Of a stretch of 64,000 nucleotides of DNA, positions 47,656-60,317 are shown piece by piece. Under the pieces are notes generated by a model that saw only the letters and a list, made by a program, of their open reading frames with translations, was not told the origin of the DNA and made no database searches. Both the position numbers and the translations under genes were made by a program. This DNA comes from Musa acuminata AAA Group (Eukaryota; Streptophyta; Magnoliopsida; Zingiberales; Musaceae): the NCBI RefSeq assembly GCF_036884655.1, contig NC_088347.1, forward strand, positions 18,973,001 through 19,037,000, given 5' to 3'. The number at the start of each line of letters is the position of its first letter. The first letter of the stretch is position 1.

Positions 47656-49239
47656 ATGGCATACGCCGGAAACCAAGAGGGGCATTCGATTACACGTCCA
47701 CCCATGTTCAGTGGAACGGACTACACTTACTGGAAGACCCGAATGAGGATCTTTCTTATTTCTATGGATTTTGAACTGTGGAACCTTGTTGAAAACGGAT
47801 TTTCAAAGTCTTCTCTTCCAATGATCGATTGGAATGAGTTGGAAAAGAAGGCTTTCGCTCTTAATGCAAAGGCTATGAATGCCTTATTTTGCGCACTTGA
47901 TAAAAACGAGTTTAATCGTGTTTCAACTTGCGAAACTGCTTTTGATATTTGGCACACACTTGAAGTGACCCACGAGGGCACAAGTAGAGTGAAAGAGTCA
48001 AAAATCAATCTGTTGCTGCATTCTTTTGAACTTTTCCGAATGAAACCGAGTGAAACCATTGGCGACATGTTTACCCATTTCACGGATGTCGTCAACGGTC
48101 TAAAAGGACTCGGAAAAAGTTTTTCGGATTTTGAACTCGTAAATAAAATACTAAGATCCCTTCCTAAAAGTTGGGATCCTAAAGTCACTGCCATTCAAGA
48201 GGCAAAGGATCTGCGCAACTTCCCTCTTGAAGAACTAATCGGGTCATTAATGACCTACGAAATGACTTGCAAAGCTCATGAAGAGCAAGAAGACATCCTT
48301 CCAAAGAACAGGAAGGATATGGCACTTAAAACTTCTGAATGCCACTTGAGAGAAAACTCAAGTGATGAGGACTGTGATGATGACTTGGCACTTTTGACAA
48401 GAAAGTTTAAGAAATTCTTCAAAAGAAACAAGTTTAAAAACGATGTGAAAAATAAACTTGAACCCAAGAAGGACCAAGTGATCTGCTACGAATGTAAAAA
48501 GCCGGGACACTACAAGAATGATTGTCCCCAAGTCAAGAAAAGAACAACAAAGAAGAAGGCGCTCCAAGCAACATGGGATGATTCGAGCGCATCTGAGGAA
48601 GAGGAGTCCAACACCGAGCAAGTTGCTCATTACGCCTTAATGGCCATCGAAGACGAGGTAATAAATTCAATAGATGCTGATTTATCTTTCGATGAATTAT
48701 TAAATGCCTTCAATGACTTATTTGACGAATGCAAGAGTATAAGTAGAAAATATAAATTGCTGAAAAAGATGCATGATAATCTTACTTGTGAGTTTGATAA
48801 GTTAAAAGTCGAACATCATGATAGTATAAATTCATGTATCAAATGTCATGATTTAGAAACTATGCAAAAAGAAAATCTGCTACTCAAGGACACCTTGAAG
48901 AAATTCGAGGTTGGTAGCAAGTCATTAAACATGATCCTTGCAAACAAGGGTCACATTCCAAAAAGGAGCGGGATTGGATTTGTGAGAAATCCTCATCAAA
49001 ATCCAACCACCTTCATAAAAGGCTCCATCTTACATGTTCAACACCAAACCAAGTGCAACTTTTGTTGCAAATCGGGACACAAGACACATTGTTGTCCATT
49101 CAAGAAAATAAGTCCAAACAAATTAATTTGGGTTCCTAAAGGAACCATGATAAACTCTATGCAACATGATAGAAAATGTAGATCTATTTATGAGGCACCC
49201 AAAAGCAAATGGGTTCCTAAAGATCATCCATTCCTATAA
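47656..49239 (+). CDS. gag of element K, Sirevirus type, intact
   Basis: An open frame of 527 codons. The N-terminal two-fifths are a copia gag domain (WKTRMRIFL near residue 26; SETIGDMFTHFTD near 136). A first zinc knuckle CYECKKPGHYKNDC lies at residues 277-290. An acidic stretch follows (SSASEEEESN), then a probable coiled coil (about 345-425) and a second CCHC-like motif (CNFCCKSGHKTHCC, from residue 467). The start at 47656 follows the primer-binding site by 36 bases and matches I and G. The protein would package the element RNA. In an autonomous Sirevirus, protease and integrase follow here; in K the frame stops at 49237-49239. Confidence 0.9.
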   Translation: MAYAGNQEGHSITRPPMFSGTDYTYWKTRMRIFLISMDFELWNLVENGFSKSSLPMIDWNELEKKAFALNAKAMNALFCALDKNEFNRVSTCETAFDIWHTLEVTHEGTSRVKESKINLLLHSFELFRMKPSETIGDMFTHFTDVVNGLKGLGKSFSDFELVNKILRSLPKSWDPKVTAIQEAKDLRNFPLEELIGSLMTYEMTCKAHEEQEDILPKNRKDMALKTSECHLRENSSDEDCDDDLALLTRKFKKFFKRNKFKNDVKNKLEPKKDQVICYECKKPGHYKNDCPQVKKRTTKKKALQATWDDSSASEEEESNTEQVAHYALMAIEDEVINSIDADLSFDELLNAFNDLFDECKSISRKYKLLKKMHDNLTCEFDKLKVEHHDSINSCIKCHDLETMQKENLLLKDTLKKFEVGSKSLNMILANKGHIPKRSGIGFVRNPHQNPTTFIKGSILHVQHQTKCNFCCKSGHKTHCCPFKKISPNKLIWVPKGTMINSMQHDRKCRSIYEAPKSKWVPKDHPFL

Positions 49240-49937
49240 AAACATTAAAAGTCTAGGCCGGAGCAAGAAATAATATTCTGCTCCTTGACTCTCAATGGTC
49301 ATAAACCAAGAATCAAAAAGGAACTCGCAACAAGTGGAAGTTGTGAAATCACAAATACGATACAACCTTATTAGAAACGTATGATATCCAAATATGTCAT
49401 GATCTTAAAAGGGATATCAAACAAACATACGTATGCACGTTAAAAGATCTATCTTGATCGTACAAGAGCTTCTTCCTTAAATAAAAACTCATACGAAATC
49501 ATCTAACAAACATTAATTGCTCTGAAACTCTCCTCAAGGCAAAGGCTCCCTAATCAAATCATATTAGGTGCTCACTGGCTGCAGGCGGTGGCACCTCTCC
49601 AGCTGGCGGTGACACCTCCAGCTATCACGGGTTGCCAGAGGTTGCACCGCTCCAGCCAGAGGTGCAACCGCCAGCAGCTCTGCCCTTTAAACCCATACTA
49701 GGGCCGGCTAAGGAACCGACCCCAACTCACCCCCATTTCCTCCTCTACTCTTCCAAGTCTCCTCCATTCCCATTTCACTCCTCTAAGCCTTCCAAATACC
49801 TCCCATTTCGGAGCAAAACATCAAGAATCCTTCCTTCTCTTGAAGATTTCACAAAGGTACTCTCTAAGAAGCTCTTAAATTCTGTTTTGTTCTTCATTTA
49901 CTTTAGCTTATCATCATCCCTCTAAACAGCAGTAGTT
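49240..49937 (+). other. Promoter-like and leader-like segment upstream of the second frame of K
   Basis: The first 320 bases have no recognised content. At 49584-49672 four GGCGGTGNCACC or GGTGCAACCGCC-type motifs repeat the palindromes of the K U3. TTTAAA follows at 49686-49691, then a pyrimidine-rich stretch like a plant 5' leader. A possible T-rich intron runs from GT at 49857 to AG at 49928-49929 (or 49931-49932). This arrangement suggests a separate transcript for the second frame; that is inference. Confidence 0.5.
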
Positions 49938-51056
49938 ATGGGATCTAGAAGATCCTCAAGGGACAAGGGAAAGAGGAGATTAGTAGAAGAGTTTGATTTC
50001 ACTCTTTTCGATTCAAAATACCATGCTGAAAAATTTCCCTCTTTCGAACTTAGATGTATTACTAAGGGAAAATACGTAGATCTAAATGAACTAAGAAACT
50101 TAGAGACCATCCAATGGTTTGCGAACCTAGATCTACTTCCAATCTTGCAGATTAATGAACCCATCTATCCTAGGCTTGTTAGATTATTTTACAATAACAT
50201 ACAAATAGATGATGAAGGAAGAATGTCCACCTATCTTTTGGGACAACACATCTCAATCACTGATAAATTCATTTGTGATATGATAGGCATTCCCATAAAA
50301 AGCATAGGACTCTACTTTAGAGGATCATGGGATGATGAAAGTATTGGAACATCCTATGTTGAAGCCTTAGGAACAATCTTTGCCAATCCTAACATAGCAT
50401 TGGTTCCTAAAAGTTGTGAACATCTATTGCCTTTGAACACTAAGATACTTCATTATATCATGACTAGTATAATTCTTCCTAAACAATACCATCATGATGA
50501 AATAAGTCAACTAGAATTAGGAACTATGTACTCTATCTTGAAGGGACATGACATCTGTCTTGGCTATCTTATTCAACAAAATATGTTAGAATTATCTAAG
50601 AAAGATATGATGCTCCCATATGGTGGTATAATCACTAGAATAATAAAAGCTTACGACATTCTAATATCACCAGAAGAAGAAGTAATGAAAGTAGATCGAT
50701 ACAGCATAATAAACAAAAATCTACTTCACCGACTAAGATGCTACTATAGAAACGGTAACTGGGTTAGACTCCCTAGAAGGACAGATCCCCCTCAGCCTGA
50801 ACCTGAACCTGAATCAGAGCCGAAAACCCCAGTCTTTAGGAGTACCCAATCTCCTCCGATCCTTCCCCTTGAGGAAACACATCCAGCTGAGCAAACTCAT
50901 ACATCCATCGAAGAAATTGGGATTCGTATGGATCGATTCGAACAGAGACAAGAACGGATTGAACAAAGACAAGATCAAATCCTATCTGAGCTGCAGCAAA
51001 TTCATAGTCAATTTGACTCTTTGTTTAGGCACTTTAATTTTCCACCGCATCAATGA
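49938..51056 (+). CDS. Second open frame of K, unknown function
   Basis: 372 intact codons. The start is the first ATG after the possible intron, with an in-frame TAG just before it. The N-terminus is basic (residues 1-15, SRRSSRDKGKRR). Residues about 20-260 form a folded-looking segment with motifs such as YPRLVRLFYNN and LGQHISITDKFICDMIGIP. These recall the 'putative plant transposon protein' domain found in many plant retrotransposon-derived proteins. A proline/glutamate-rich linker follows (about 280-325), then a heptad-like C-terminus (RMDRFEQRQERIEQRQ). No transmembrane helix or signal peptide is obvious, so a classical envelope is unlikely. I do not know its function. Confidence 0.8.
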   Translation: MGSRRSSRDKGKRRLVEEFDFTLFDSKYHAEKFPSFELRCITKGKYVDLNELRNLETIQWFANLDLLPILQINEPIYPRLVRLFYNNIQIDDEGRMSTYLLGQHISITDKFICDMIGIPIKSIGLYFRGSWDDESIGTSYVEALGTIFANPNIALVPKSCEHLLPLNTKILHYIMTSIILPKQYHHDEISQLELGTMYSILKGHDICLGYLIQQNMLELSKKDMMLPYGGIITRIIKAYDILISPEEEVMKVDRYSIINKNLLHRLRCYYRNGNWVRLPRRTDPPQPEPEPESEPKTPVFRSTQSPPILPLEETHPAEQTHTSIEEIGIRMDRFEQRQERIEQRQDQILSELQQIHSQFDSLFRHFNFPPHQ

Positions 51057-52109
51057 ACTTATTGAACACCTGTTGTTGTTGTAAACTTCTTATGATACTC
51101 ACTTCTGATGAACTGGCTGTAAACATCTATTATGGTAAAAGTTACTGTTTATGATACTCACTTCTTATCATTACTGTTTGTAATGTGTCCAAATTAAGAA
51201 TGTTGTGCTTTGAAACTAAAAGTTCTGAAAATCTTGTGTTTTAATTTCATTCGAAGAAAACTAGGAATGTTAATATGTCCGAACAGATAAATTTGTTAAA
51301 AAATATTTTTTTTTTTCGGACTATGTTGTATGATCAAATCACTTGATTTCCATGATTCTATGTGAAAATCTGCAACAAAATCTTGTCCGAATGCATCTTA
51401 TTTATGAAACAGATTTTCTCGTACACCTTCATGAAAATTGAGTTTCTGAAATAGATTTGATGAAGTGATTCATGTGTATGTATTCCATCTTACAAAATCT
51501 TTACAATGGATTATAACACAAAGGGGAAGAAGTATTTAAAGCAATCTATGTAAAATTCCTCTATAAGCTTGCTATTATTATTTTCTGGTATCATAGTTAC
51601 TATGCTTTTTGTTGATGACAAAGGGGGAGATATATATATGAATTGATAAACACTGCCATGATGAGAAATATATGAATTGATGCTATGATTGCCAAACTTG
51701 TATTATACCATGTGATGAAATGCTATAATTGATAAACACTTGAAATGTTTGCATTATGATATCAAAAGCTTACATCGCAATTTTTTATGTTGGTATTTGA
51801 TATTAGCAAACTTGCATGATGATAAAACTTGACATTATGATTTTCATGCAATGAGTTGAACCAATAACACACACACTTGATTGTAGTACTTCTCCTTTTT
51901 GTTGATGACAAAGGGGGAGAAGTATGTTGATGACATGACATGTGATGCATAAGTTCATGTTGACGTGTTGCAAGTATTCATGATGAATATTGCAATGACT
52001 TGAATTCAGTTTGAATTCAAGGTTCTATCAATATGGCATATTGATAGGGGGAGTTTGTTTAAACTCCGGGAGTTAAGCTTAACTCCGTCATCAAGTGGTT
52101 GTCATCATC
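51057..52109 (+). other. Non-coding 3' region of element K
   Basis: AT-rich, with no open frame of note. It includes two hairpin-forming polypurine-like blocks, near 51605-51632 and 51890-51926 (TACTTCTCC...GGGGGAGAAGTA). The purine-rich phrase before the LTR (GGGGGAGTTTG, 52047-52057) resembles H and G. Confidence 0.75.
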
Positions 52110-52123
52110 AAAAAGGGGGAGAT
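52110..52123 (+). other. Polypurine tract of element K
   Basis: AAAAAGGGGGAGAT directly before the 3' LTR, the expected plus-strand primer. Confidence 0.85.
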
Positions 52124-54555
52124 TGTTGAATCTCGTATTTTGATGATGAAACTACTTGATATGTGTTTATGATTTAATCTGCGTTTTGAGTGACGCAGGA
52201 TGCTTCGATCAGGATGAGACAATTAAAGCAGGAACATCATGTTGTGCCGGAGGAACATGTCAGAAGATTGGACGTCGGGCCGGTGGATCGGTCGACGTAT
52301 CGACAGAAGGCTTCGGGTCGTGGACTCGGGCATCGGGCCAAGAAGAGCGGGTATTGTGCCAAGGATATCGGAGTTGCGGAGTCAACTGACCGATTGGGCA
52401 ATAGGCCACAGGAAAAGACGATGCGCCGAAGAATCGGACGAAGCGTCGAGGGACCAATGACATGCCGGACAACTTGGTTAATTGCTTAGAACTAATTGTC
52501 TCGATCGAAGTTTTTGTTTTGTTGTGCAGGATTAACTACGATGAAAGTTAGACAAGTAGCAGGTGTTGCGCCGGAGTCAAGATCATGATCACGTTGGGAG
52601 TTCTAGAGTTCGACGGAAGTTCGGACGGTCGTCGGAGGTTCAGCGAGAACAGATCCGAGAAGTCTAGAAGCTTGCCAAGCGAAGCTCGTCGGAACTCGCC
52701 AAGTGGATCGTCGCAAAGTCCAGGAGTTTGCCGGAAGTCCGCAGAAGCATCACCGAGGGTTCATCGGATGATCGACGGAAGTTCGCCGGAAACTCGCCGG
52801 AAGAAGCGATTGACGTACCGAAGCAGAGCTGCAGAATTTGTCTTAGATTTAATCGTAGTTAGCACGGTGATTAAGTTAGAAATGGGAGGTGATCCCATTA
52901 GCTTAATCCTGGGGCAATTGGGCCCCTGAAGAACTCAAGTTGGGTCGAATGGTTCAACCCATTCGAACCCAAGTAGCTGTGGGAGGTGCAACCGCCCAGG
53001 CTAAGTCTCCCAGCGAGACTGGGTGGTGCAACCGCTCCAGCCAGGAGGTGCAACCGCCCACGGCTCAGTCTCCAAGTGAGACTGGGCGGTGCAACCTCCT
53101 CTGTCAAGAGGTAGCACCGCCAGAGCTCAAGTTCCGAGCTCTGCCGAGAGGTGCAACCACCGAGCTCGGTCTTCGAGCTCTGGCAGAGTGATGCAACCTC
53201 CTTGGACAGGTGATGCATCGCCTGAGCTCGGTCTTCGAGCTCTGGCAGAAAGGTGCAACCACCCCTAACAGAGAGGTGCATCCGCCTGAGCTCAATCTTC
53301 GAGCTCTGCCAGGCGGTGCAACCTCTCCAGTCAAGAGGTGCAACCACCTGATCCCGGAATTTCGGGATTTGATGGTTTTGAGCTCGAATTTTGTATTGGG
53401 TTGGGGCCTATAAATACCCCACCCATTCAGCACTGAAAAGAAACAGACCTACACCGAAATCTTGATCTTTTCTGTGATTCTAAGAGCTCAAAAGTGTTGT
53501 AAAGCCTTTAAGTCTCCTCCTTCTGTTCTTCAAGTTTTCAGTTGTAAAGTGAGGAGAGAAAGGTCTGTAAAGGTTGTCTCCTGAGCCTGTCAAAAGGAGA
53601 GAAATTGTAAAAGGGCAGTTTGGCCTTCGCCTATTGAAGGAAGGCCCCTAGTTGACGTCGGCAACCTCGTCGGTGGAGGAAGCCAAAAGTGGAGTAGGTC
53701 AAGGCTGACCGAACCACTCTAAATCTCTGGTTTGCGTTTATTTTCGAGCACTTTATCATTACTGCAAACCTCCTTCATTACTACTGCTCTCTGCGCTTTC
53801 ACGAACAAGTTCTAAGTGTTGTTCTTCCGAATCTGCATTCAGACGTAAATTCGTATTTTCATACATTACAGTTTACGTTTACGTTTGATTCTGCAGAACT
53901 GTTTTTCGTGCTTTTACGAACGAGCTTCTTTGCAGTTTACACTTACATTTTGATCCTATTGATAACTGCAAACTGTCCTCTACAATTTTACGAACGAGTT
54001 TTAACATTTAGACGTAAAACTGCATTCAGACGTAAATCGGCTTTCCTCGCTCAATCATCAGTTCTCAGTTCACGTTTACGTCTTGATTTCAACTGCATAC
54101 TGCCTTCTGCGAGTATACAAACGAGTTTCAAAGTTTAGACGTAAATCTGCGTCTAGACGTAAAACTGCGTTTAGACGTAAATCTGCGTTTAGACGTAAAT
54201 CTGAGTTTAAGACGTAAATCTGAGTTTAGACGTAAATCTGTGTTTAGACGTAAAACTGCGTTTAGACGTAAATCTGCGTTTAGACGTAAATCTGCGTTTA
54301 GACGTAAATCTGCGTTTAGACGTAAAACTGCGTTTAGACGTAAATCTGAGTTTAGACGTAAACTGCGCTTAGACGCAAAACTGCGCTTAGACGCAATCTG
54401 CGCTTAGACGCAAACTGCACTTAGTTACAAACTGAGAATTTGCTTTTGCATCATAATAGTTTTTGAACGAACGCAGCTTTTGGTTTTTAATCGCTGTAAG
54501 ATTTCCGCTGCACTAATTCACCCCCCCCCCCCTCTTAGTGCTCTCGATCCTAACA
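52124..54555 (+). repeat. 3' LTR of element K
   Basis: 2432 bp, the same ends as the 5' LTR. It lacks one 23-bp GGTGCAACCGCC unit near 53000 and has 12 rather than 13 C at 54521-54532. It ends CGATCCTAACA before CATTT. Confidence 0.93.
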
Positions 54556-54560
54556 CATTT

Positions 54561-55620
54561 GGCCACCGCATGCACAATCGTGAGCATCTCCTTGTCATAA
54601 ATAGTCATTTTGAGATGGGAAGGAAATAATGCCTTACTAGTATAAGCGAGGGGGCGGCTATCTTACATTAGTACAACACCAATTCTGACTCCGGAGGCAT
54701 CGACTTCAATAACGAAAGTCTTGCCGAAGTCGAGTAGCACTAGTGTGGGTGTTCTCGTCATTGTAGCTTTAAGTTTGACGAAGGCAGTGGTGGCTTTGTC
54801 CAACTATTGGAAAGTATCTTTTTTCAGCAAGGAAGTAAGTGGTGCACTGATCTTTCCATCTTTTTTACGAACTTGCAGTAGAAGCCTATTAAACCGAGAA
54901 AGCCACGTAGCAATTTTATGTTCCTCGAGGTCAGCCAGTTCTGCATTGCTCCAATTTTGGAGGGGTCCACTGCCACACCTTCCTTTGATATGATATGCCC
55001 AAGATATTCCACCTTTTATTGAAGAAAGCAAAAATTCGTAGTGATCGTTGTGTGTTCAAAATGTGGTTTTCGGTATGTCTTCTTCGCACACTCATATTTG
55101 ATGATACCCGGATCAAAGGTCCAGCTTTGTGAAGATTTGTCCTCCCTTTCATCTAGCAATTCATCTACTATTGGAATAGGATATTTGTCCTTGATGGTTA
55201 TGCCATTGAGAGCTTGGTAATCAACACATAATCGCTATATTCCGTCCTTCTTTCGTATGAGGAGCACCAGTGAAGAGTAGGGGCTGCAACTTGGCTGAAT
55301 AACTTCTATTTCGAGCATCTCTTTTATAATCCTATCTATTTCATCATTCTGGAGATGTGGATACTGATATGACTAAGTATTTACTAGAGGTTTTTCTGGA
55401 AGAATCGTTATACAATGATCATGCCGACAGGTAAGAGGTAGGTTGTGCGGTTCATCAAATATATCTGAAAATTTAGCAAGCAAAGAAAGTATATTTGGAT
55501 CTTCAAATTCTGTTGGCTCTCCCTTAGTTTGCTGCTCAAGTTGTACCAAAAAGCCGCTGTATGCTTTATGCAAAACCTTCTCCATTTGTTGTTTGTAAAT
55601 CATCATTACGTCGCCTCAAC
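54561..55620 (-). pseudogene. RT and RNase H remnant of element J
   Basis: On the minus strand the frames between 55620 and 54560 match D. The N-terminal RT block (55380-55150) is followed by the same jump to the thumb region near 55145 and the [15 protein letters not shown] block near 55000. Several frame breaks are present. The catalytic palm is absent, as in D. Confidence 0.88.
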
Positions 55621-57055
55621 GTTTCTTATGCAGTATCACCTGTTTCTCCTTACTATAAAATTTCATAATTAGTTTTATAAAATTCTAAGAAATATCACCT
55701 AATGTCATCAACTATTTAATTCTAAGCATAGCCTCATGATCATCAAGAGGGAGGAGGAAGAAATATACAATTATCTCTTGGTCCTGCAGCAATAGTTTCG
55801 CCTACGGGCATCTTTGGTCGCACTTTAGGGTTCTACAGTCTGTGACCTTTACATCGAACTTGCTACAACCTTCGATGTGGAGTGCCATTAGAGCTACAAC
55901 CTTACTATTTAGGAAGTTATTAGTGCTGCCAGTGTCGATGAGAATAGTGATTGGTTGTTGTTTGAGAAGGCCTCCAACTTTCATCGTTTGCAGGTTTGAG
56001 TAGCCAACTAGTGCGTGTACCGTAATGTCGGTCGGTTGTGGCTCTTCTTCCACATCTTCTTCTTCATGTTCAATGCTCTTTTCTGGATATTCAATGACTT
56101 CTTCTTCTATTGGTTCAGTTATAAGAAGTCTCCCTTTACTACAACAATGCTCACGGCTCCACGGCTCGTCATAGTGCTAATATAACCGCTTCGCATATCG
56201 CTCCCGAAGCTCTTCTCTTGTCAACCTTTTTGGTACAGGGACTCGGTTGACAGTATGGAGGGCTGAGGGCTTCAGTATTGCTGGTCAAGGAGTAACCCTA
56301 GTCCTCCGGGCTTCATAGTTCAATCGCTCCTCTTGAAATTGTGCGAAAGAGATAGCTGTCATAAGCGTGTATGGTTGTCATGCTTTAACTTCTTCCCGGA
56401 TCTCCAGCTTCAAGCTCTCAATGAAGATCCCCAATAGCTATTTTTCAAACCAATCATGAGATTAATTAGATAACCTTTCAAACCTGATTTGGTACCCCTG
56501 AATGGTGGAGGTTTGTCGGATCTTTGCTAGTTGTTCGTCAGTGTTCTCATAATCGGTTGGTCCAAAGAGGATCAGTAGTCTTTCTTTGAATTGTTGTCAT
56601 GAGAGGACTTCATAAGTGTGTTCAAATTAGTCAAACCACTGTATGACATCTCCTTCAAGATGTATAGCTATAATTTCTACCATAAATGCATCCACAGTTT
56701 TGTGGTATCGAAAATATTGCTCCATGCGTGAGATCTAACCAATCGGGTCTCCTTCTTCCCATCTAGGGAAGTCTACCCTCATGCGTAGATAGTTAGGGTC
56801 GATCATAGAGTCTCTCCTCCCTTGGAAGTCATCTCTTTGGGCTTGGTGCGATTGGGCAGAGTTCTCTCCTTGATATGATTTCTTCGGACTTAGTGGTCGA
56901 CCCAATCTGAGTTCGGTAAAGAGCATCCAAATCTTATCCTCCAATCGCGCCTCGAAAGCTTCGAATTTAGTATTGATTGCCTCCTCAGATATCATAGTAT
57001 ATGCCTCCAAATATGTGATGTTAAGATCTCTCTTTTGTTGTCTAGTTAAAGACAT
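55621..57055 (-). pseudogene. gag-protease of element J, broken
   Basis: The gag ATG at 57055 is intact where D has an early stop. The frame is open to 56735 and then shows stops and shifts. The protease region (56053-55802) keeps DTGST. The zinc-motif region near 56150 is recognisable. Confidence 0.87.
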
Positions 57056-57930
57056 GTATAGGTTGAGAGAAGTGATGGTCGAAAGGGTTGGTGGATCGGT
57101 GGATGCAGGCTACGGTTTAGGCTTATTTTGTGGTTGTTTTGGGTGCAGTTTGAGGGAGTGGTTTGGTGGAGTTTTATGGCTGTGGATGAAAGTTTTAGAT
57201 TTGCAGTAGATGGCAGCAAAGGTTTGATAGAAATCAATGGAAGTTGCTGCAGGTATGTGTTGTCTTGTAAGAGCAGAATTATCATCGAAGAAACAACGGT
57301 TTCTCGATGAAATTTTCACAAAAAACTTAAGAAATTTGATGAGAGAATTGACAGCAAAATCTCATTTTATATGGCAGCAAGGATGTCCAATTTAATCAAG
57401 AAAACTTTAGCAGTATAACAGCAAGGAAATTGGTGCAAGTTGCGATAGCAGAATTCTCGTCGAAAAATTTCAACGATTTACAACGAAAATTTGTAGTAAC
57501 ACAAAATCGTTTTTAAAGATGAACTCCTCGATACATCAATCTTATATATAAACCAAGATGATCTATGAAGTGTATAAGATATTTCATTCAATAAAGATTG
57601 TAAATAGATGGGTTAAGGTAACAATATGCGGCTGAAATTTTCTACATCACAGATTTTCAAGTGTAGCAGATTGAACGTAAAAGATTAGTGGTTTATATTA
57701 AGAATTTTTCGACGAAATCAAAGGAAAATCCGGAAGTGTCAAAGATATTATAAAAATTTCATAGAGATTTGGATAAAAAAAATATAGTAGCAAGATCAAA
57801 CAAACTATGTTATGCGGTTGAAATTTTATAGTGCAGATTTTCAAATATAGCGGTGTAGACGTAAAAGATCAATAGTTTATATTGAGAATTTTTTGACAAA
57901 ACCAAAGGGAAATCTGTTGTTAGAAAGTAT
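57056..57930 (-). other. Leader of element J, truncated
   Basis: Collinear with D 11580-12260 up to about 57740, with a partial internal repeat at 57630-57740 and 57812-57930 (both include GTTTATATT.AGAATTTTT and AAATC blocks). Similarity to D ends near 57930; the 5' LTR is missing. Confidence 0.65.
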
Positions 57931-59747
<1,817 letters not shown>

Positions 59748-60317
59748 GAAATCCATGGGGTACGCTGTTGTGCATTTGCATTTGCATGTTCCAGCAGTTC
59801 TCTGGTTCCATGTTTTGGCATTTAGCTTAAGAGAAGGGCAAAATGTCGTAACCATTACCAAGACATGTGAGCTCTTTCGAGTGGGAAGGTGACATAAGGT
59901 ATATTTTATCGATGCCTTTCTCTATGGGTCTAATTGCATATTATTCTAATTCCTATACTTTTAAGACTTATAGTGATTTCTATATTTATGAAACATTTAA
60001 ACCTTTTATTTCAACAATTTTTTTTCTTTCTTAATTTTTAATCCTATGAAATTATCTTTGTAACCCTATCTCAATATAATTTTTAAAAAATATAAAGATC
60101 GAGATATTAAAAGTAACTAACTACATGATATAATATATAATTAACTTTTCTCGATTTAAACCTCATTTTAGATTTTACCAAATGTTTCAATATAGTTAGA
60201 CCTTATTAATCTGATATTTGAGCAACGTTACGATAAATAAGATTAAATATTTTTTAATAATTATAAATATTTAATTTTAATTTTTTTTTTAATATTAAAA
60301 ATAAATATTCAAAATAT
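59748..60317. other. 3' flank of the peroxidase gene
   Basis: The first 130 bases are probably 3' untranslated sequence. The rest is AT-rich with long A/T runs (about 60010-60310), and I recognise nothing in it. Confidence 0.4.

Larger units (their letters stand above)
45151..54555 (+). mobile_element. Element K: complete non-autonomous Sirevirus-like element with two open frames
   Basis: 9405 bp, with LTRs of 2455 and 2432 bp, a perfect CATTT duplication, a canonical primer-binding site and a polypurine tract. The internal 4.5 kb encode an intact gag (47656-49239) and an intact unrelated frame (49938-51056). No protease, integrase, RT or RNase H is present. By eye the LTRs differ at about 20 bases plus one 23-bp unit. 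This is a structurally complete, fairly young element that must use enzymes from a related autonomous element such as the H family. Confidence 0.93.
43818..57930 (-). mobile_element. Element J: minus-strand Ty3/gypsy chromovirus, split by K
   Basis: Two collinear parts, 43818-45150 and 54556-about 57930, match element D throughout. The 3' LTR is on the left; the 5' LTR and about 400 bp of leader are missing on the right. It carries the same RT deletion as D. K interrupts the RNase H region. The flank GTTTC precedes the left end, but no partner duplication remains. Confidence 0.9.

Noticed and set aside
49632..49925. 97-codon proline/serine-rich frame before the second frame of K
   Set aside because: It overlaps the motif cluster and the possible intron, reads pyrimidine-rich leader, and cannot join the downstream frame because a TAG precedes the ATG.
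49938..51056. Envelope-like protein as sometimes reported downstream of pol in Sireviruses
   Set aside because: No signal peptide or transmembrane segment is visible and the motifs fit better with the plant-transposon-protein type; kept as unknown function.
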